Below are positions 1 through 8,223 of a stretch of DNA of 64,000 bases, one piece after another. A program made the position numbers and the translations under genes. The stretch spans positions 1 through 64,000 of the forward strand of contig JAJPJX010000050.1 in assembly GCA_021324015.1 (NCBI GenBank), written 5' to 3'. The notes under the pieces were generated by a model. It saw only the letters and a program-made list of their open reading frames with translations, was not told the origin of the DNA and made no database searches. The first letter of the stretch is position 1. Each line of letters opens with the position of its first letter. The stretch comes from Solibacteraceae bacterium. GTDB lineage: Bacteria > Acidobacteriota > Terriglobia > Bryobacterales > Bryobacteraceae.

Positions 1-60
1 AGAGTTCTGACGATTGGTCTTTCTTGTGCGTCCAACCAGATTGTCAAAGATCTGCGCGAA
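1..60 (-). promoter_or_regulatory. rRNA operon leader-like segment (boxA-like), reading out of the left edge
   Basis: Read on the minus strand, positions 52-40 give GATCTTTGACAAT. This resembles the boxA/leader motif (TGCTCTTTAACA, or TGATCTTTGACAA in other phyla) found just upstream of 16S or 23S rRNA genes. Minus-strand transcription would leave the window at position 1, so an rRNA gene is expected immediately to the left. The assignment rests on one motif and on the absence of any credible ORF here. The rRNA gene itself is not in the window. Confidence 0.4.
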
Positions 61-491
61 TCGCCCCGAACATCTTTCGATATCCCGGGCCCCCGCGGGC
101 CTCGAATTCTTGTTCGGCCCGGGCGGCACCCCTACGGGCGTACCAAAGGCCGATAAAATGAAAATCTTTTAAAAAGAACCACCAGGAAGGCCGTATTCCG
201 CTCCACGCAGTGGCCCGCGCAGAGTTTTGTTACCATTCCTTACAGAGAACTCTTTTCCTTCTTATATCACCGAAGCGCCGCGCGGGCAAGATGCTACCCA
301 CATTTCGGCTAGAGTCCTCAATTCGGCGACTTCCTCAGAATAACAGAACGTTGACAGGCACGCAAGCCCTGGCACGGATTTTTCTTTGTCCAATCCGTCC
401 GCTTCCCGCGCCCACCCGTGCGGAAGCATACCGTCCTTCCCCGTGCCAGCCGGAATTCCTTTCGCTACAATATGTTTCAGAGCATCGGGCA
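61..491. other. Non-coding stretch upstream of the esterase gene
   Basis: No credible gene is seen here. The reading frame of the downstream esterase stays open back to 210, but the upstream 94 codons lack any family similarity I can recognise. The region from about 160 to 180 is A/T-rich (runs of A and T around aaaatcttttaaaaag) and could hold the minus-strand rRNA promoter. A TACAAT hexamer at 466-471 is a possible -10 for the esterase, 20 bases before its ATG, without a clear -35. Confidence 0.4.
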
Positions 492-1151
492 ATGCCCCCA
501 ATCCTGATATACTTGCATGGTTTTGCCTCCAGTCCGAGCTCCCACAAAGCCCGTTTCTTCCGCGCGCAGCTGGCGGATGTGGGGCTGCACCTTGAGGTTC
601 CGGACCTGGCCGAAGGGGATTTCGAGCATCTGACCATCACGCGCCAACTGGCGGTCATCGACCGTCTGGCGAGGGACCGGCCTGCGCTGCTGATCGGTTC
701 CAGCATGGGCGGCTACTTGGCCGCCTTGTATGCCGTGCGCCATACGCAGGTCCGCCGCCTGGTGTTGCTGGCCCCGGCATTTGGCTTTCTGCGCCGGTGG
801 CCCGAGTCCTTCGGCGCCCAGCGGGTCGAGCAGTGGCGGCGCACAGGCTCTTTGGACGTCTACCATTACGGAGATCGCCGCACGCGCCGCCTGGGTTATC
901 AAATCCTGGAAGACGGCCGCCTCTATGAGGACTACCCCGCCGTCGCCCAACCGGTCCTCGTCTTTCATGGCGCCCAGGATGCCGCCGTACCTGTCGAATA
1001 TTCCCGCGAGTTCTGCGCCGGCCATCCCAACGCTCGTCTGGAGGTGCTGGCTTCCGACCACGAATTACTGAATGTGCTGCCACACATCTGGGAGCAATCC
1101 CGTCAATTCCTGATAGACGGTCTGCCAGACGGCTGGCGGGCGCCGGCCTGA
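492..1151 (+). CDS. YqiA/UPF0227-like alpha/beta hydrolase (esterase)
   Basis: A small serine hydrolase of the alpha/beta fold, about 219 residues, probably a cytoplasmic esterase with unknown physiological substrate. The N-terminus has the oxyanion-type strand-turn ILIYLHGF (residues 4-11). The nucleophile elbow is GSSMGG (Ser71). A late Asp lies in VFHGAQDAAVP and a His in ASDHELL, completing a plausible triad. The short length, SSMGG elbow and lack of a lid resemble the YqiA family. I chose the ATG at 492 because family similarity begins there; the frame is open upstream but the extra 94 codons look non-coding. Only 3 bases separate its stop from the PilT ATG, so the two may be co-transcribed. 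Confidence 0.8.
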   Translation: MPPILIYLHGFASSPSSHKARFFRAQLADVGLHLEVPDLAEGDFEHLTITRQLAVIDRLARDRPALLIGSSMGGYLAALYAVRHTQVRRLVLLAPAFGFLRRWPESFGAQRVEQWRRTGSLDVYHYGDRRTRRLGYQILEDGRLYEDYPAVAQPVLVFHGAQDAAVPVEYSREFCAGHPNARLEVLASDHELLNVLPHIWEQSRQFLIDGLPDGWRAPA

Positions 1152-1154
1152 AAC

Positions 1155-2315
1155 ATGGCGGAATACGACCAGGAACTCACGCGTATCGTGGCGGAGTTGA
1201 ACCGCGCCGCGCCTGGGGTGCGCTCCGCCGAGAAGCCCGCCCTGCGTCCGCCGGCCGATGCCGGTTCCCTGGACCAGTTGTTGGCGCTGGCCAGCCGGCA
1301 GAACGCTTCCGATATCATCCTGGTTGCGGGCTGCGGCGTGGCTTTGAGGGTCAACGGGGCCCTGACCCCGCCCAACGGGCCGGTACTCTCGCCCGAAGAC
1401 ATCCGCAACCTGGTGCTGCCGCTTCTCGGCACCCGCCAGTACGAGGACCTGCGGAAGCAGAAATCCCTGGATTTCTGTTTCGTGCGCGATCCCATCGGCC
1501 GCTTCCGCGCCAACATCCACCATCAGCGCGGCAGCCTGGCCGCCAGCATCCGGCTGCTGCCGGCGCGCATCCCTTCCCTCGAGTCGCTGCACCTGCCGCC
1601 GGTGCTGGCGCGCCTGGCAGAGCGCCGCCAAGGCCTGGTGCTGGTGACCGGGCCCACGGGATGCGGTAAAACCTCCACGCTCGCCGCGCTCATCGACCTG
1701 ATCAACACCCGCTGCCGGGATCACATCGTGACCATCGAAGATCCCATCGAATATCAGCACCCCAACCGCAACTCCATCGTTGAACAGATCGAAGTGGGCC
1801 ACGACACCCCGGACTTCGTGCATTCCCTGCGCAGCATCCTGCGGCAGACGCCGGACGTGATTCTGGTGGGCGAAATGCGCGACGCCGAAACCATGGCCAC
1901 GGTGCTCAGCGCCGCGGAGACCGGACACCTGGTCTTTTCGACCCTGCACACGAACGACACTTCGCAGGCGGTCTCGCGCATTCTGGATTCCTTCCCCACG
2001 GCCAACCAGCCCCAGATCCGCCAGCAACTGTCGCTGGCCTTGCTGGCCATCGTTTCGCAGCAACTCGTGGCAGCGGCGGACGGCTTGACTCGCTATCCGG
2101 CCGTAGAGATCATGATGGCCACCGGCGCCGTGCGGAACCTCATCCGGAAAGGCGACGACCATCAACTGCACACGCAGCTCACCATAGGGCGCGCCGAAGG
2201 CATGATGACCATGGAGCAGTCGCTGGCCGAACTGGTGCGGCAGGGCCGCATCACGCCCGAAACCGCCTTCGCGCACTGCTTCCGCCCGGACGATCTACGC
2301 CGGCACCTGCAATAG
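1155..2315 (+). CDS. pilT: PilT/PilU-type twitching motility ATPase
   Basis: A hexameric cytoplasmic secretion-family ATPase of 386 residues, the usual PilT size, that powers retraction of type IV pili. The N-terminal PAS-like domain carries the LLxLASRQNASDI pattern typical of PilT/PilU. Walker A is GPTGCGKT (residues 166-173), the Asp box is TIEDPIEY, Walker B is ILVGEMRD and the His box follows in STLHTND. The C-terminal GMMTMEQSLAELV segment matches the PilT signature rather than PilB. No other pil genes occur in the window. The esterase lies 3 bases upstream. The 3' end overlaps the convergent DUF1501 gene by 21 bases. PilU is an alternative, since the sequence alone does not separate PilT from PilU paralogues. 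Confidence 0.9.
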   Translation: MAEYDQELTRIVAELNRAAPGVRSAEKPALRPPADAGSLDQLLALASRQNASDIILVAGCGVALRVNGALTPPNGPVLSPEDIRNLVLPLLGTRQYEDLRKQKSLDFCFVRDPIGRFRANIHHQRGSLAASIRLLPARIPSLESLHLPPVLARLAERRQGLVLVTGPTGCGKTSTLAALIDLINTRCRDHIVTIEDPIEYQHPNRNSIVEQIEVGHDTPDFVHSLRSILRQTPDVILVGEMRDAETMATVLSAAETGHLVFSTLHTNDTSQAVSRILDSFPTANQPQIRQQLSLALLAIVSQQLVAAADGLTRYPAVEIMMATGAVRNLIRKGDDHQLHTQLTIGRAEGMMTMEQSLAELVRQGRITPETAFAHCFRPDDLRRHLQ

Positions 2316-3542
2316 CCCGGGGAACTTCGGCTGGTATCCCGGAAACACCGGCGCCAGGTCCCGATTGCCCAGGTGCCGGCAAACCAGTTCCCCCAGCAGG
2401 TCGCGGAAATCCGTGGTGAGCGCCAGGTCGCGGCCCTCGTACAGTTGCTCCGGCGCCAGGCCAGGCCATTTGCCATAGACCTTGCCGCCGCGCACGCGGC
2501 CACCCAGCACAAACATGCAATTCGCATGACCGTGGTCGGTGCCCCGGCCGCCGTTTTCGCGTGCGGTGCGTCCGAACTCCGACATGGTCACCACCGCCAC
2601 ATCCCTCATGCGATCGCCCAGGTCCTGCCAGAGCGCCGCCAGCGCCTGGCCAAGTTCGCGCAGGCGCAGGGTCAGTAATCCTTCCGAAGTGCTGCGGCCA
2701 ACTTCGTTGACGTGATGGTCCCAGCCGCCGACATCGGCGAATGCCAGTTCCACGCCCACGTCCGCCCGGATGAGCTGGGCAATTTGCCGCAGGCTGTCGC
2801 CGAAACGCCCGCGCGGGTATTCCGCGCCGCCGGCAGGCTGGTATGGCTGGCGGCTGACAGCCTCCAGCAGCCGCATGGCCTCGAAGGTTTCCCGCCCGGT
2901 GGCACGCATGGCGGGATCCGAGGCGTCCCGGTACATCGCCTCGAGCTGGAGGGCGGCCTCCGGGTCGCGAATCTGAAACGCGTCCAGTCTTTGGACCGCG
3001 ATGGAGGCGTTCGGCCCCCGCAGGGAGCGAGGCAATACCGGTCCCATAGCGACAGCCCGCACCGGCGAGAGAGGCGCGCGCTCCCACGGCAAGGCCCGGT
3101 TCAGCCAGCCGCTTTGGACCGCCTTGTAGCCCGGCGTACCGGATTCCATGTAGTCCTGCGCGTCAAAATGCGAGCGGGTCGGATCCGGCGAGCCGGCCGC
3201 GTGCAGGATGGCCAGGTGGCCGGTCTGGTAGAGCGGCACGAGCGGAGCGAGCGCGGGATGCAGCCCGAAAAAGCCGTCCAGTTCGATGGCGGCATCCTGG
3301 GAGCCGCGGGCGGGCCGCGGCACCGCGATGGTGGGCCGCATTTCGTAGTAGCTCTTTTCGGCGTGCGGCACCACCATATTCAGGCCGTCTGCTGCTCCCC
3401 GCAAAAACACCGCCACCAGAATCTTCTTGCGCGGAGAAGGAGCGTCCGCCGCACACAACACCCGCCTCAGCCACAGGGGCGCGGCGCCCGAGCCCACCAT
3501 GGCCAGAGCCGATTGCCGGAGAAAGACGCGACGTGTCGGCAT
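2295..3542 (-). CDS. DUF1501 protein with Tat signal peptide
   Basis: A DUF1501-family exported protein of about 415 residues, in the alkaline-phosphatase-like superfamily; biochemical function is unknown. The N-terminus MPTRRVFLRQ carries a twin-arginine motif followed by a hydrophobic stretch, so it should leave the cytoplasm folded. Family landmarks are FLRGAADGLNMVVPH, SEFGRTARENGGRGTDHG and FRDLLGELV near the C-terminus. The ATG at 3542 is chosen because AGGAAG lies 8 bases upstream; a GTG at 3551 overlaps the stop of DUF1800 and has no space for a ribosome site. It starts 5 bases after the DUF1800 stop, so the two are an operon and probably a functional pair, as often seen in Acidobacteria, Planctomycetes and Bacteroidetes. 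Confidence 0.9.
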   Translation of the reverse strand: MPTRRVFLRQSALAMVGSGAAPLWLRRVLCAADAPSPRKKILVAVFLRGAADGLNMVVPHAEKSYYEMRPTIAVPRPARGSQDAAIELDGFFGLHPALAPLVPLYQTGHLAILHAAGSPDPTRSHFDAQDYMESGTPGYKAVQSGWLNRALPWERAPLSPVRAVAMGPVLPRSLRGPNASIAVQRLDAFQIRDPEAALQLEAMYRDASDPAMRATGRETFEAMRLLEAVSRQPYQPAGGAEYPRGRFGDSLRQIAQLIRADVGVELAFADVGGWDHHVNEVGRSTSEGLLTLRLRELGQALAALWQDLGDRMRDVAVVTMSEFGRTARENGGRGTDHGHANCMFVLGGRVRGGKVYGKWPGLAPEQLYEGRDLALTTDFRDLLGELVCRHLGNRDLAPVFPGYQPKFPGLLQVPA

Positions 3543-3547
3543 GATCC

Positions 3548-5248
3548 TCACTTCCTTTGAAACTCGGGCGAGCCGAGATGGACGCCTTCGTCCCCGAATC
3601 GCGCCTGGTCTACCCGGACACCAGGCACCTGGTTCCGTGCCAGCGCCAGGGCGAAGTTCATGCGGGCCAGCAACCCGGCCGAGTTCATCCAGTCCTGGCC
3701 GGCATTGGAGTATCCCGTGGGCTCCTGCTTGCGGTAGAGCGGCTCGCCAAGCTGCGCCAGTTGATTGGCCAGTGCGAACCCGTAATCCACGTCGGCGTCC
3801 AGCGCACGTACCGCACTGGCCACCATCTCGAGCGGGGACTTGCTCTTCGCGCGAAACGTCTCCGGCGCCCAGAACTCCGGCGCGGCGAGCATGGTCTTCA
3901 TGACCTCGCGCAGGTCGCCATCCTTTTCCAGGAAGGTGAGGCTCATGCGGCTCACCATCGAGGCCGGCGGGTTATCCGCGGCGAAGCGCTGCGCAAGCTG
4001 GTAGGAAATGTGGCGCGCCGTGGCGGGGTGATGCGCCAGAATCTCCAGCACGCGGAGACCGTCCTCGATGCCGCCGCCGGCCGGGATTTGTACACCCAGC
4101 ACCACCTTGGCGCCGGGATCGTGCATGCGCGGGTTGAAGAAGAAGCTGCCGCCCTGGCGCGGATTCCGGATGGTCCAGCCGGTGAAGCAGCGCGCCACCT
4201 CGGTGACATCCTTCTGGGTGTAGCCGCCATCCGCGCCCAGCGTGTGCAGTTCCATCAACTCGCGGGCGTAATTTTCATTCAGCCCGCGCCGCGCGCTTTT
4301 TCCCGCCGTTCGGCCTGCCAGGAACAGCTTGACCTCCCGATTGGGGTCCACCGATTGCCAGTTGTCCAGGTAGAACAGCATGGCCGGGCTCTGCGCCGTG
4401 GCCAGCAACAGATCGTAAAATTTTCCCAGCACATGCGGCCGGACGGCGTCCCGCTCGTAGGAGGTCACCATGTAGCGGTCGGCGCCTTTGTTCAAAAAGA
4501 CGTTGAAGTGGTTGTACCAGAAATCCACCAGGACCTGTTCGAGCTGCCGGTTGCTGTAGAGGACACGATACAGCTTGGCCTCCTGAAGATCCGCGGCTAC
4601 CACCTGGAGCGGCCCGCTCACCCATTCGATCTTGCGGCGCAATTCGGGCGGCGCGGCCGGATACAACGCGCGGCGCATCCCTGCGGGCATGGCCTCGAGC
4701 ACCTGGTCCTGCTTCTCCAGCGGGAGCCCGCGCAGCCAGGCCACTTTCTCCTCCGGAGCGGCGTTGCGCAACGTGCGCCGTTCGCTCACCGTCAGGATCG
4801 CAGCCAGTTCGGGCTTGGCCTGATCATCGGCGCCCTTGCCGCTCGTTTGCTCGAAGCGTTCCGCCAGCCGGCGGATCATCATGCGTTTGTCCGGATCCTG
4901 GGGAAACGGCACGCGCCCCTCCACCATGGCGCGCACCACCTGCGGAGGAGGGTAGTTCGCCACTCGTTCTTCCGGGCTCATCCGCAGTGTATCGAGCGGC
5001 GCCAGCCTGGCTTCGAGTGCGGGGCTTTCCGGAATGCGGTCCGGATGCAGTTGCAGGTTGATCCACTTCTTCAGCCCCATGGATTTCACCTGCGCGACCT
5101 CTCCGGGGCGCGGCCCGAACGTCAACCGATTCAAGGCGTGGAGGATTTTCTCTTCGTCCGAGAGTTGGGGCCCGGACCGCGCGGAAAAGACCGGAAGAGC
5201 CGCCAGGCATCCGGCCAGCACGCCGGCGAGCCAGAGTCGTTGTGCCAT
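3548..5248 (-). CDS. DUF1800 family exported protein
   Basis: A 566-residue DUF1800 protein with a Sec-type signal peptide (MAQRLWLAGVLAGCLAALP). The family start LNRLTFGPRPGEV (about residues 39-51) is clear, as are the conserved VDFWYNHFNVF, NENYARELMELHTLG and CFTGWTIR blocks. The function of DUF1800 is not established. It nearly always precedes a DUF1501 gene, as it does here with 5 bases between them, so the two probably act on the same extracytoplasmic substrate. A TonB receptor gene lies upstream on the same strand, 101 bases away. No obvious terminator separates them, so co-expression is possible but not shown. Confidence 0.9.
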   Translation of the reverse strand: MAQRLWLAGVLAGCLAALPVFSARSGPQLSDEEKILHALNRLTFGPRPGEVAQVKSMGLKKWINLQLHPDRIPESPALEARLAPLDTLRMSPEERVANYPPPQVVRAMVEGRVPFPQDPDKRMMIRRLAERFEQTSGKGADDQAKPELAAILTVSERRTLRNAAPEEKVAWLRGLPLEKQDQVLEAMPAGMRRALYPAAPPELRRKIEWVSGPLQVVAADLQEAKLYRVLYSNRQLEQVLVDFWYNHFNVFLNKGADRYMVTSYERDAVRPHVLGKFYDLLLATAQSPAMLFYLDNWQSVDPNREVKLFLAGRTAGKSARRGLNENYARELMELHTLGADGGYTQKDVTEVARCFTGWTIRNPRQGGSFFFNPRMHDPGAKVVLGVQIPAGGGIEDGLRVLEILAHHPATARHISYQLAQRFAADNPPASMVSRMSLTFLEKDGDLREVMKTMLAAPEFWAPETFRAKSKSPLEMVASAVRALDADVDYGFALANQLAQLGEPLYRKQEPTGYSNAGQDWMNSAGLLARMNFALALARNQVPGVRVDQARFGDEGVHLGSPEFQRK

Positions 5249-5349
5249 ACCTGATGGTTTAAACGCCCTACCTGCAACCGAGTTGCGGAGCGGGAAATTA
5301 ACAGGCCTACATCCGCCAGAGAATGTACGATTCCGCCCCCGGCCGGCTC

Positions 5350-7854
5350 CTAGAACACAAGCCCGACTTGCGCGGTGTAGGACCGCGGCGCGACGAAGTG
5401 TGTGCCGCTGAAAGTCGAAAGAAAGTTGTAGAGCGCAACCGTGTTCGCCAGGTTGGTAATCGTGAATCGGGCCGTCGTGCGCACGTGCTCGCTATGGAAC
5501 AGGTTGTCGGTCCCGAGGGCCAGATCGAAGACGTGCCGCGGCGCGATGCGCGGCGGGTTGAGATCGTCGTTCTCCGTGCCGGGCGCGGGGATGCGCAGCC
5601 GCGTGGCGCCGTAGTTCGTCGAACCGCACGCCGTGATGGGGGCCGAAAGCGTGGCCTGCTGGCTGCCGCAATAGAAGCCGATGGCCGCCTGCTGCGCCGC
5701 CGTAAGCGCCAGCGCATCCTCCAAACTTCCGACTGCGCCCGCCACCAGGCCGCTGTCATACCGCCACGTGAACGCCACCCAAGGGCCGTTGTGCGGCCGC
5801 TGATAGCGAAAGTAGGTGGTCTGTTCGAAGGCCTGGTCGTGGTCGATGCGGAAGACCCCGGTGTCGATCGGCGAATTGAAGATCAATCCTCCGTTCGACG
5901 GGCCGAAGTACCGGGCGCGCGTATGTCCCATCGTGGTGTAGGCTTGGAAACCCTTCAAGTCTGGCGTCGAGAATCGAACGGAAAAGCCGTCGATCTTGGA
6001 TTTGCGCCAGGAGATGGGAAAGGTGATGGGCGTGTTGAACAGGGTCCCGAAATCGAAAGCGTTGTCCGTGAACTTCCAGAAGTAGTCCCCGCTCACGAGC
6101 AGCCATTTGCCCAAGGTTTGCTCGAGGCCGGCGTTGTATTGATTGCGCCGCCCCGGCGGGATCGGCTGGCTGGCATACGCACCGAAGACGTTAGTGGCCA
6201 GGCCCCCCGCGCCGGTAGCGCTCGAAAGAATGAGATTCTCGTTGTAGGGCGTCTCCAGCGTATGCGAATAGGCGGCCCGCACCACCGTGTGCGTGGGCTT
6301 GAACAGATAGGAGACTCCCACTCGCGGCTGAATTCCGGTGGCCTGGCTGAGGCCGTCGTATTGGTCCACCCGGATTCCGGCATTGAGCGTCAGCCGGCCC
6401 AGGGTGACCGCATCCTGCACGAAGAAGGCGTACTGATTGATGTTCTTGCGGCCGGCGAACGAAAACAGCTGGCCGCCGCGCGTCAGGTCGAAGGGAACAA
6501 GTCCGGGCTGCTCCGCGGGATCCACAAAGTTCGGGTCGGTGATGCCGAGCTGGAAGGCTTCCTGCAACCGGGTCTGCATCAACTGCACGCCGGCCTTCAG
6601 ATTCTGAATCCCCTGCACCAGGGAGACATCCGCCCGCACCCCCCAGTTCGTCAAGCGACGGTTCTCGGCGATGGTGGCGGGAGTATCGGCGAACGGGTCG
6701 CGGCTGGGATAGTAGCCCACGCGGTCCTGCCGCCAGAATGGGTTGACCGTCAGCAGCGTTTTCGCATTGAACGTGTGCTGATACCCCGGCGCGATGTTCA
6801 GCGTCTCCACTTTTTGCCGCTGGTCCTGGCCGGCGGCCACCTGGTCGTACGTGTTCGGGACCTGAAACCAGTTGCGGGCCTGAAACAGGTTGAGATGCAG
6901 CGCATCCATGGCGCCGGGTTGAAAGTCCACCCGGTCGAAGATCGCATAGTTATTGCCCGCGTCGTGGAACGGGCGGAATTCGGGCGTGTCCAGGAATCTC
7001 CCGGAGCGCAGTGAATTGGCCGCCAGAAAATTGCCCCACTTGGCGCTACCGAAACTCAGCGTGGCCTCCTCGCCGATCGTGCCGAAAGAGCCGTATTGCG
7101 CGTCGAAGCTGCCGTGGGGCTTCTGTCCCAGGCCGGAGCGGGTCACCGCGTTCACCACCAGGCTGGTCTTGTCGCCGAACTCCGCGCTTGGCGCCCCGGT
7201 GATCAGTTCCATCGACTGCAGGGCATTCAACGGAATCTGCGTGGAGAACTGCTTGCTCTGCTGATCGCTGATGGGCTGCCCGTCCACGGAAAACGTGGTC
7301 TGCGCGTGATCCCCTAGCGGGTGGAAAAAGCCGTTCGAATCCGCCACCACGCCCGGGGTGGAAAGCGTGATCGCGTCGCTCAACGCCGAACCCGGCGAGA
7401 TAGCTGGAAGTTTGGAATAGGTTTCTTGGTCCACGTCGTTGTGCGCGTAGGGCACGTTCTCCAAAAGGTCGGATCCGTGGCCCTCCACGGTCACGGTGGT
7501 CTGCCCCCCGGCCACTTGCAGGGTCAGCTTCAATTTCACCGGCACGTTCGAGCGCACCGCCACATCCTGTTCAAGGGCTACAAAGCCGGCCGCCGTAACC
7601 GCTAGGTGGTAATTGTTCGGCGGAAGGTTCGGCAGGCGAAAACCACCCTGCTCATCGGTGGTCATCACCCTGCGAAAACCGGTCAGACGATTGCTGGCCG
7701 ATACCTCCGCGCCCACGATGGCCGCGCCCGAAGGGTCCGTGACCGTTCCTTCCAAGGTTCCGGCGCTCCCCAGAGATTGGGCCCGCGCGCTGCATAGGAA
7801 TGGTAAGAGAAAGATTCCAATCAGAAATGCTTTACTGCTGCACGACTGCCTCAT
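5350..7854 (-). CDS. TonB-dependent receptor with N-terminal carboxypeptidase-regulatory domain (Oar-like)
   Basis: An outer-membrane receptor of about 834 residues. A signal peptide (MRQSCSSKAFLIGIFLLPF, ending near residue 26) is followed by a CarboxypepD_reg/CnaB-like domain (EGTVTDPSGAAIVGAEVSA, about 34-115), a plug domain (about 125-240) and a large beta barrel ending in QVGLVF with a terminal Phe. This architecture is abundant in Acidobacteria and imports oligosaccharides, peptides or metals. The ATG at 7854 has GGGAGAGG just upstream; the frame extends to a TTG at 7881 without a ribosome site. A small Cys/His-rich exported protein is encoded 70 bases upstream on the same strand, which hints at a metal-related substrate. 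That is an inference only. Confidence 0.88.
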   Translation of the reverse strand: MRQSCSSKAFLIGIFLLPFLCSARAQSLGSAGTLEGTVTDPSGAAIVGAEVSASNRLTGFRRVMTTDEQGGFRLPNLPPNNYHLAVTAAGFVALEQDVAVRSNVPVKLKLTLQVAGGQTTVTVEGHGSDLLENVPYAHNDVDQETYSKLPAISPGSALSDAITLSTPGVVADSNGFFHPLGDHAQTTFSVDGQPISDQQSKQFSTQIPLNALQSMELITGAPSAEFGDKTSLVVNAVTRSGLGQKPHGSFDAQYGSFGTIGEEATLSFGSAKWGNFLAANSLRSGRFLDTPEFRPFHDAGNNYAIFDRVDFQPGAMDALHLNLFQARNWFQVPNTYDQVAAGQDQRQKVETLNIAPGYQHTFNAKTLLTVNPFWRQDRVGYYPSRDPFADTPATIAENRRLTNWGVRADVSLVQGIQNLKAGVQLMQTRLQEAFQLGITDPNFVDPAEQPGLVPFDLTRGGQLFSFAGRKNINQYAFFVQDAVTLGRLTLNAGIRVDQYDGLSQATGIQPRVGVSYLFKPTHTVVRAAYSHTLETPYNENLILSSATGAGGLATNVFGAYASQPIPPGRRNQYNAGLEQTLGKWLLVSGDYFWKFTDNAFDFGTLFNTPITFPISWRKSKIDGFSVRFSTPDLKGFQAYTTMGHTRARYFGPSNGGLIFNSPIDTGVFRIDHDQAFEQTTYFRYQRPHNGPWVAFTWRYDSGLVAGAVGSLEDALALTAAQQAAIGFYCGSQQATLSAPITACGSTNYGATRLRIPAPGTENDDLNPPRIAPRHVFDLALGTDNLFHSEHVRTTARFTITNLANTVALYNFLSTFSGTHFVAPRSYTAQVGLVF

Positions 7855-7924
7855 TGTGCCTCTCCCAAACGGGTACACCAACCCGTTTTGCCGTGAACCA
7901 ACTGGCCCGACTGTGAGCGGACGG

Positions 7925-8209
7925 TTAGGCGGGCGGGGCGCGGGAGAGCCAGACGCTAACGAGCGGATCCGGGAATTCCTGTACCTGCGGTCGAGGCGTG
8001 AACCACTCGACTTCAGTGGATGCAGAACACTGGAAGGAGGTCACTGGGCGCACCATCGCCAAGTGACCGGCGTGGCAAACGGCGCAGCAGTGATCGGAGG
8101 CCCGCGTGTGCTCGTGCGCGGCAAGAGAAGCCCCCTGCAACGACACCGTGGCGCACAGAATCAGCAGGATCAGGTACACCTGCCAAACCTTTGCGCCTCT
8201 AAGTGTCAT
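7925..8209 (-). CDS. Small exported Cys/His-rich protein (DUF2946-like, unassigned)
   Basis: A 94-residue protein with a hydrophobic N-terminal segment (residues 9-30) consistent with a signal peptide or anchor, then HEHTRASDHCCAVCHAGH (residues 32-49) with Cys41, Cys42, Cys45 and five histidines. This resembles short periplasmic metal-binding proteins of the DUF2946 kind, but I cannot assign the family with confidence. It lies between the indolepyruvate oxidoreductase (9-base gap) and the TonB receptor (70-base gap), all on the minus strand. A TATAAT sits 8 bases before its ATG, formed by the stop codons of the upstream gene, and no Shine-Dalgarno is visible. Possible role: binding copper, zinc or another metal handled by the receptor; speculative. 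Confidence 0.6.
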   Translation of the reverse strand: MTLRGAKVWQVYLILLILCATVSLQGASLAAHEHTRASDHCCAVCHAGHLAMVRPVTSFQCSASTEVEWFTPRPQVQEFPDPLVSVWLSRAPPA

Positions 8210-8217
8210 GTATTTCT

Positions 8218-8223
8218 ATTATA
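8218..8223 (-). promoter_or_regulatory. Possible -10 hexamer TATAAT before the small Cys/His protein
   Basis: A perfect TATAAT on the minus strand lies 8 bases before the ATG at 8209, which would give a leaderless message. It overlaps the TAA TAG stop codons of the preceding gene and no good -35 is seen, so it may be chance. Confidence 0.25.

Noticed and set aside
210-491. N-terminal extension of the esterase frame (94 extra codons)
   Set aside because: The frame is open but family similarity starts exactly at the ATG at 492, and the upstream part is basic, low-complexity and without a ribosome site.
5323-7014. Long plus-strand frame of 563 codons opposite the TonB receptor
   Set aside because: It mirrors the GC-rich receptor gene with no domain similarity; the minus-strand frame has a signal peptide, plug and barrel.
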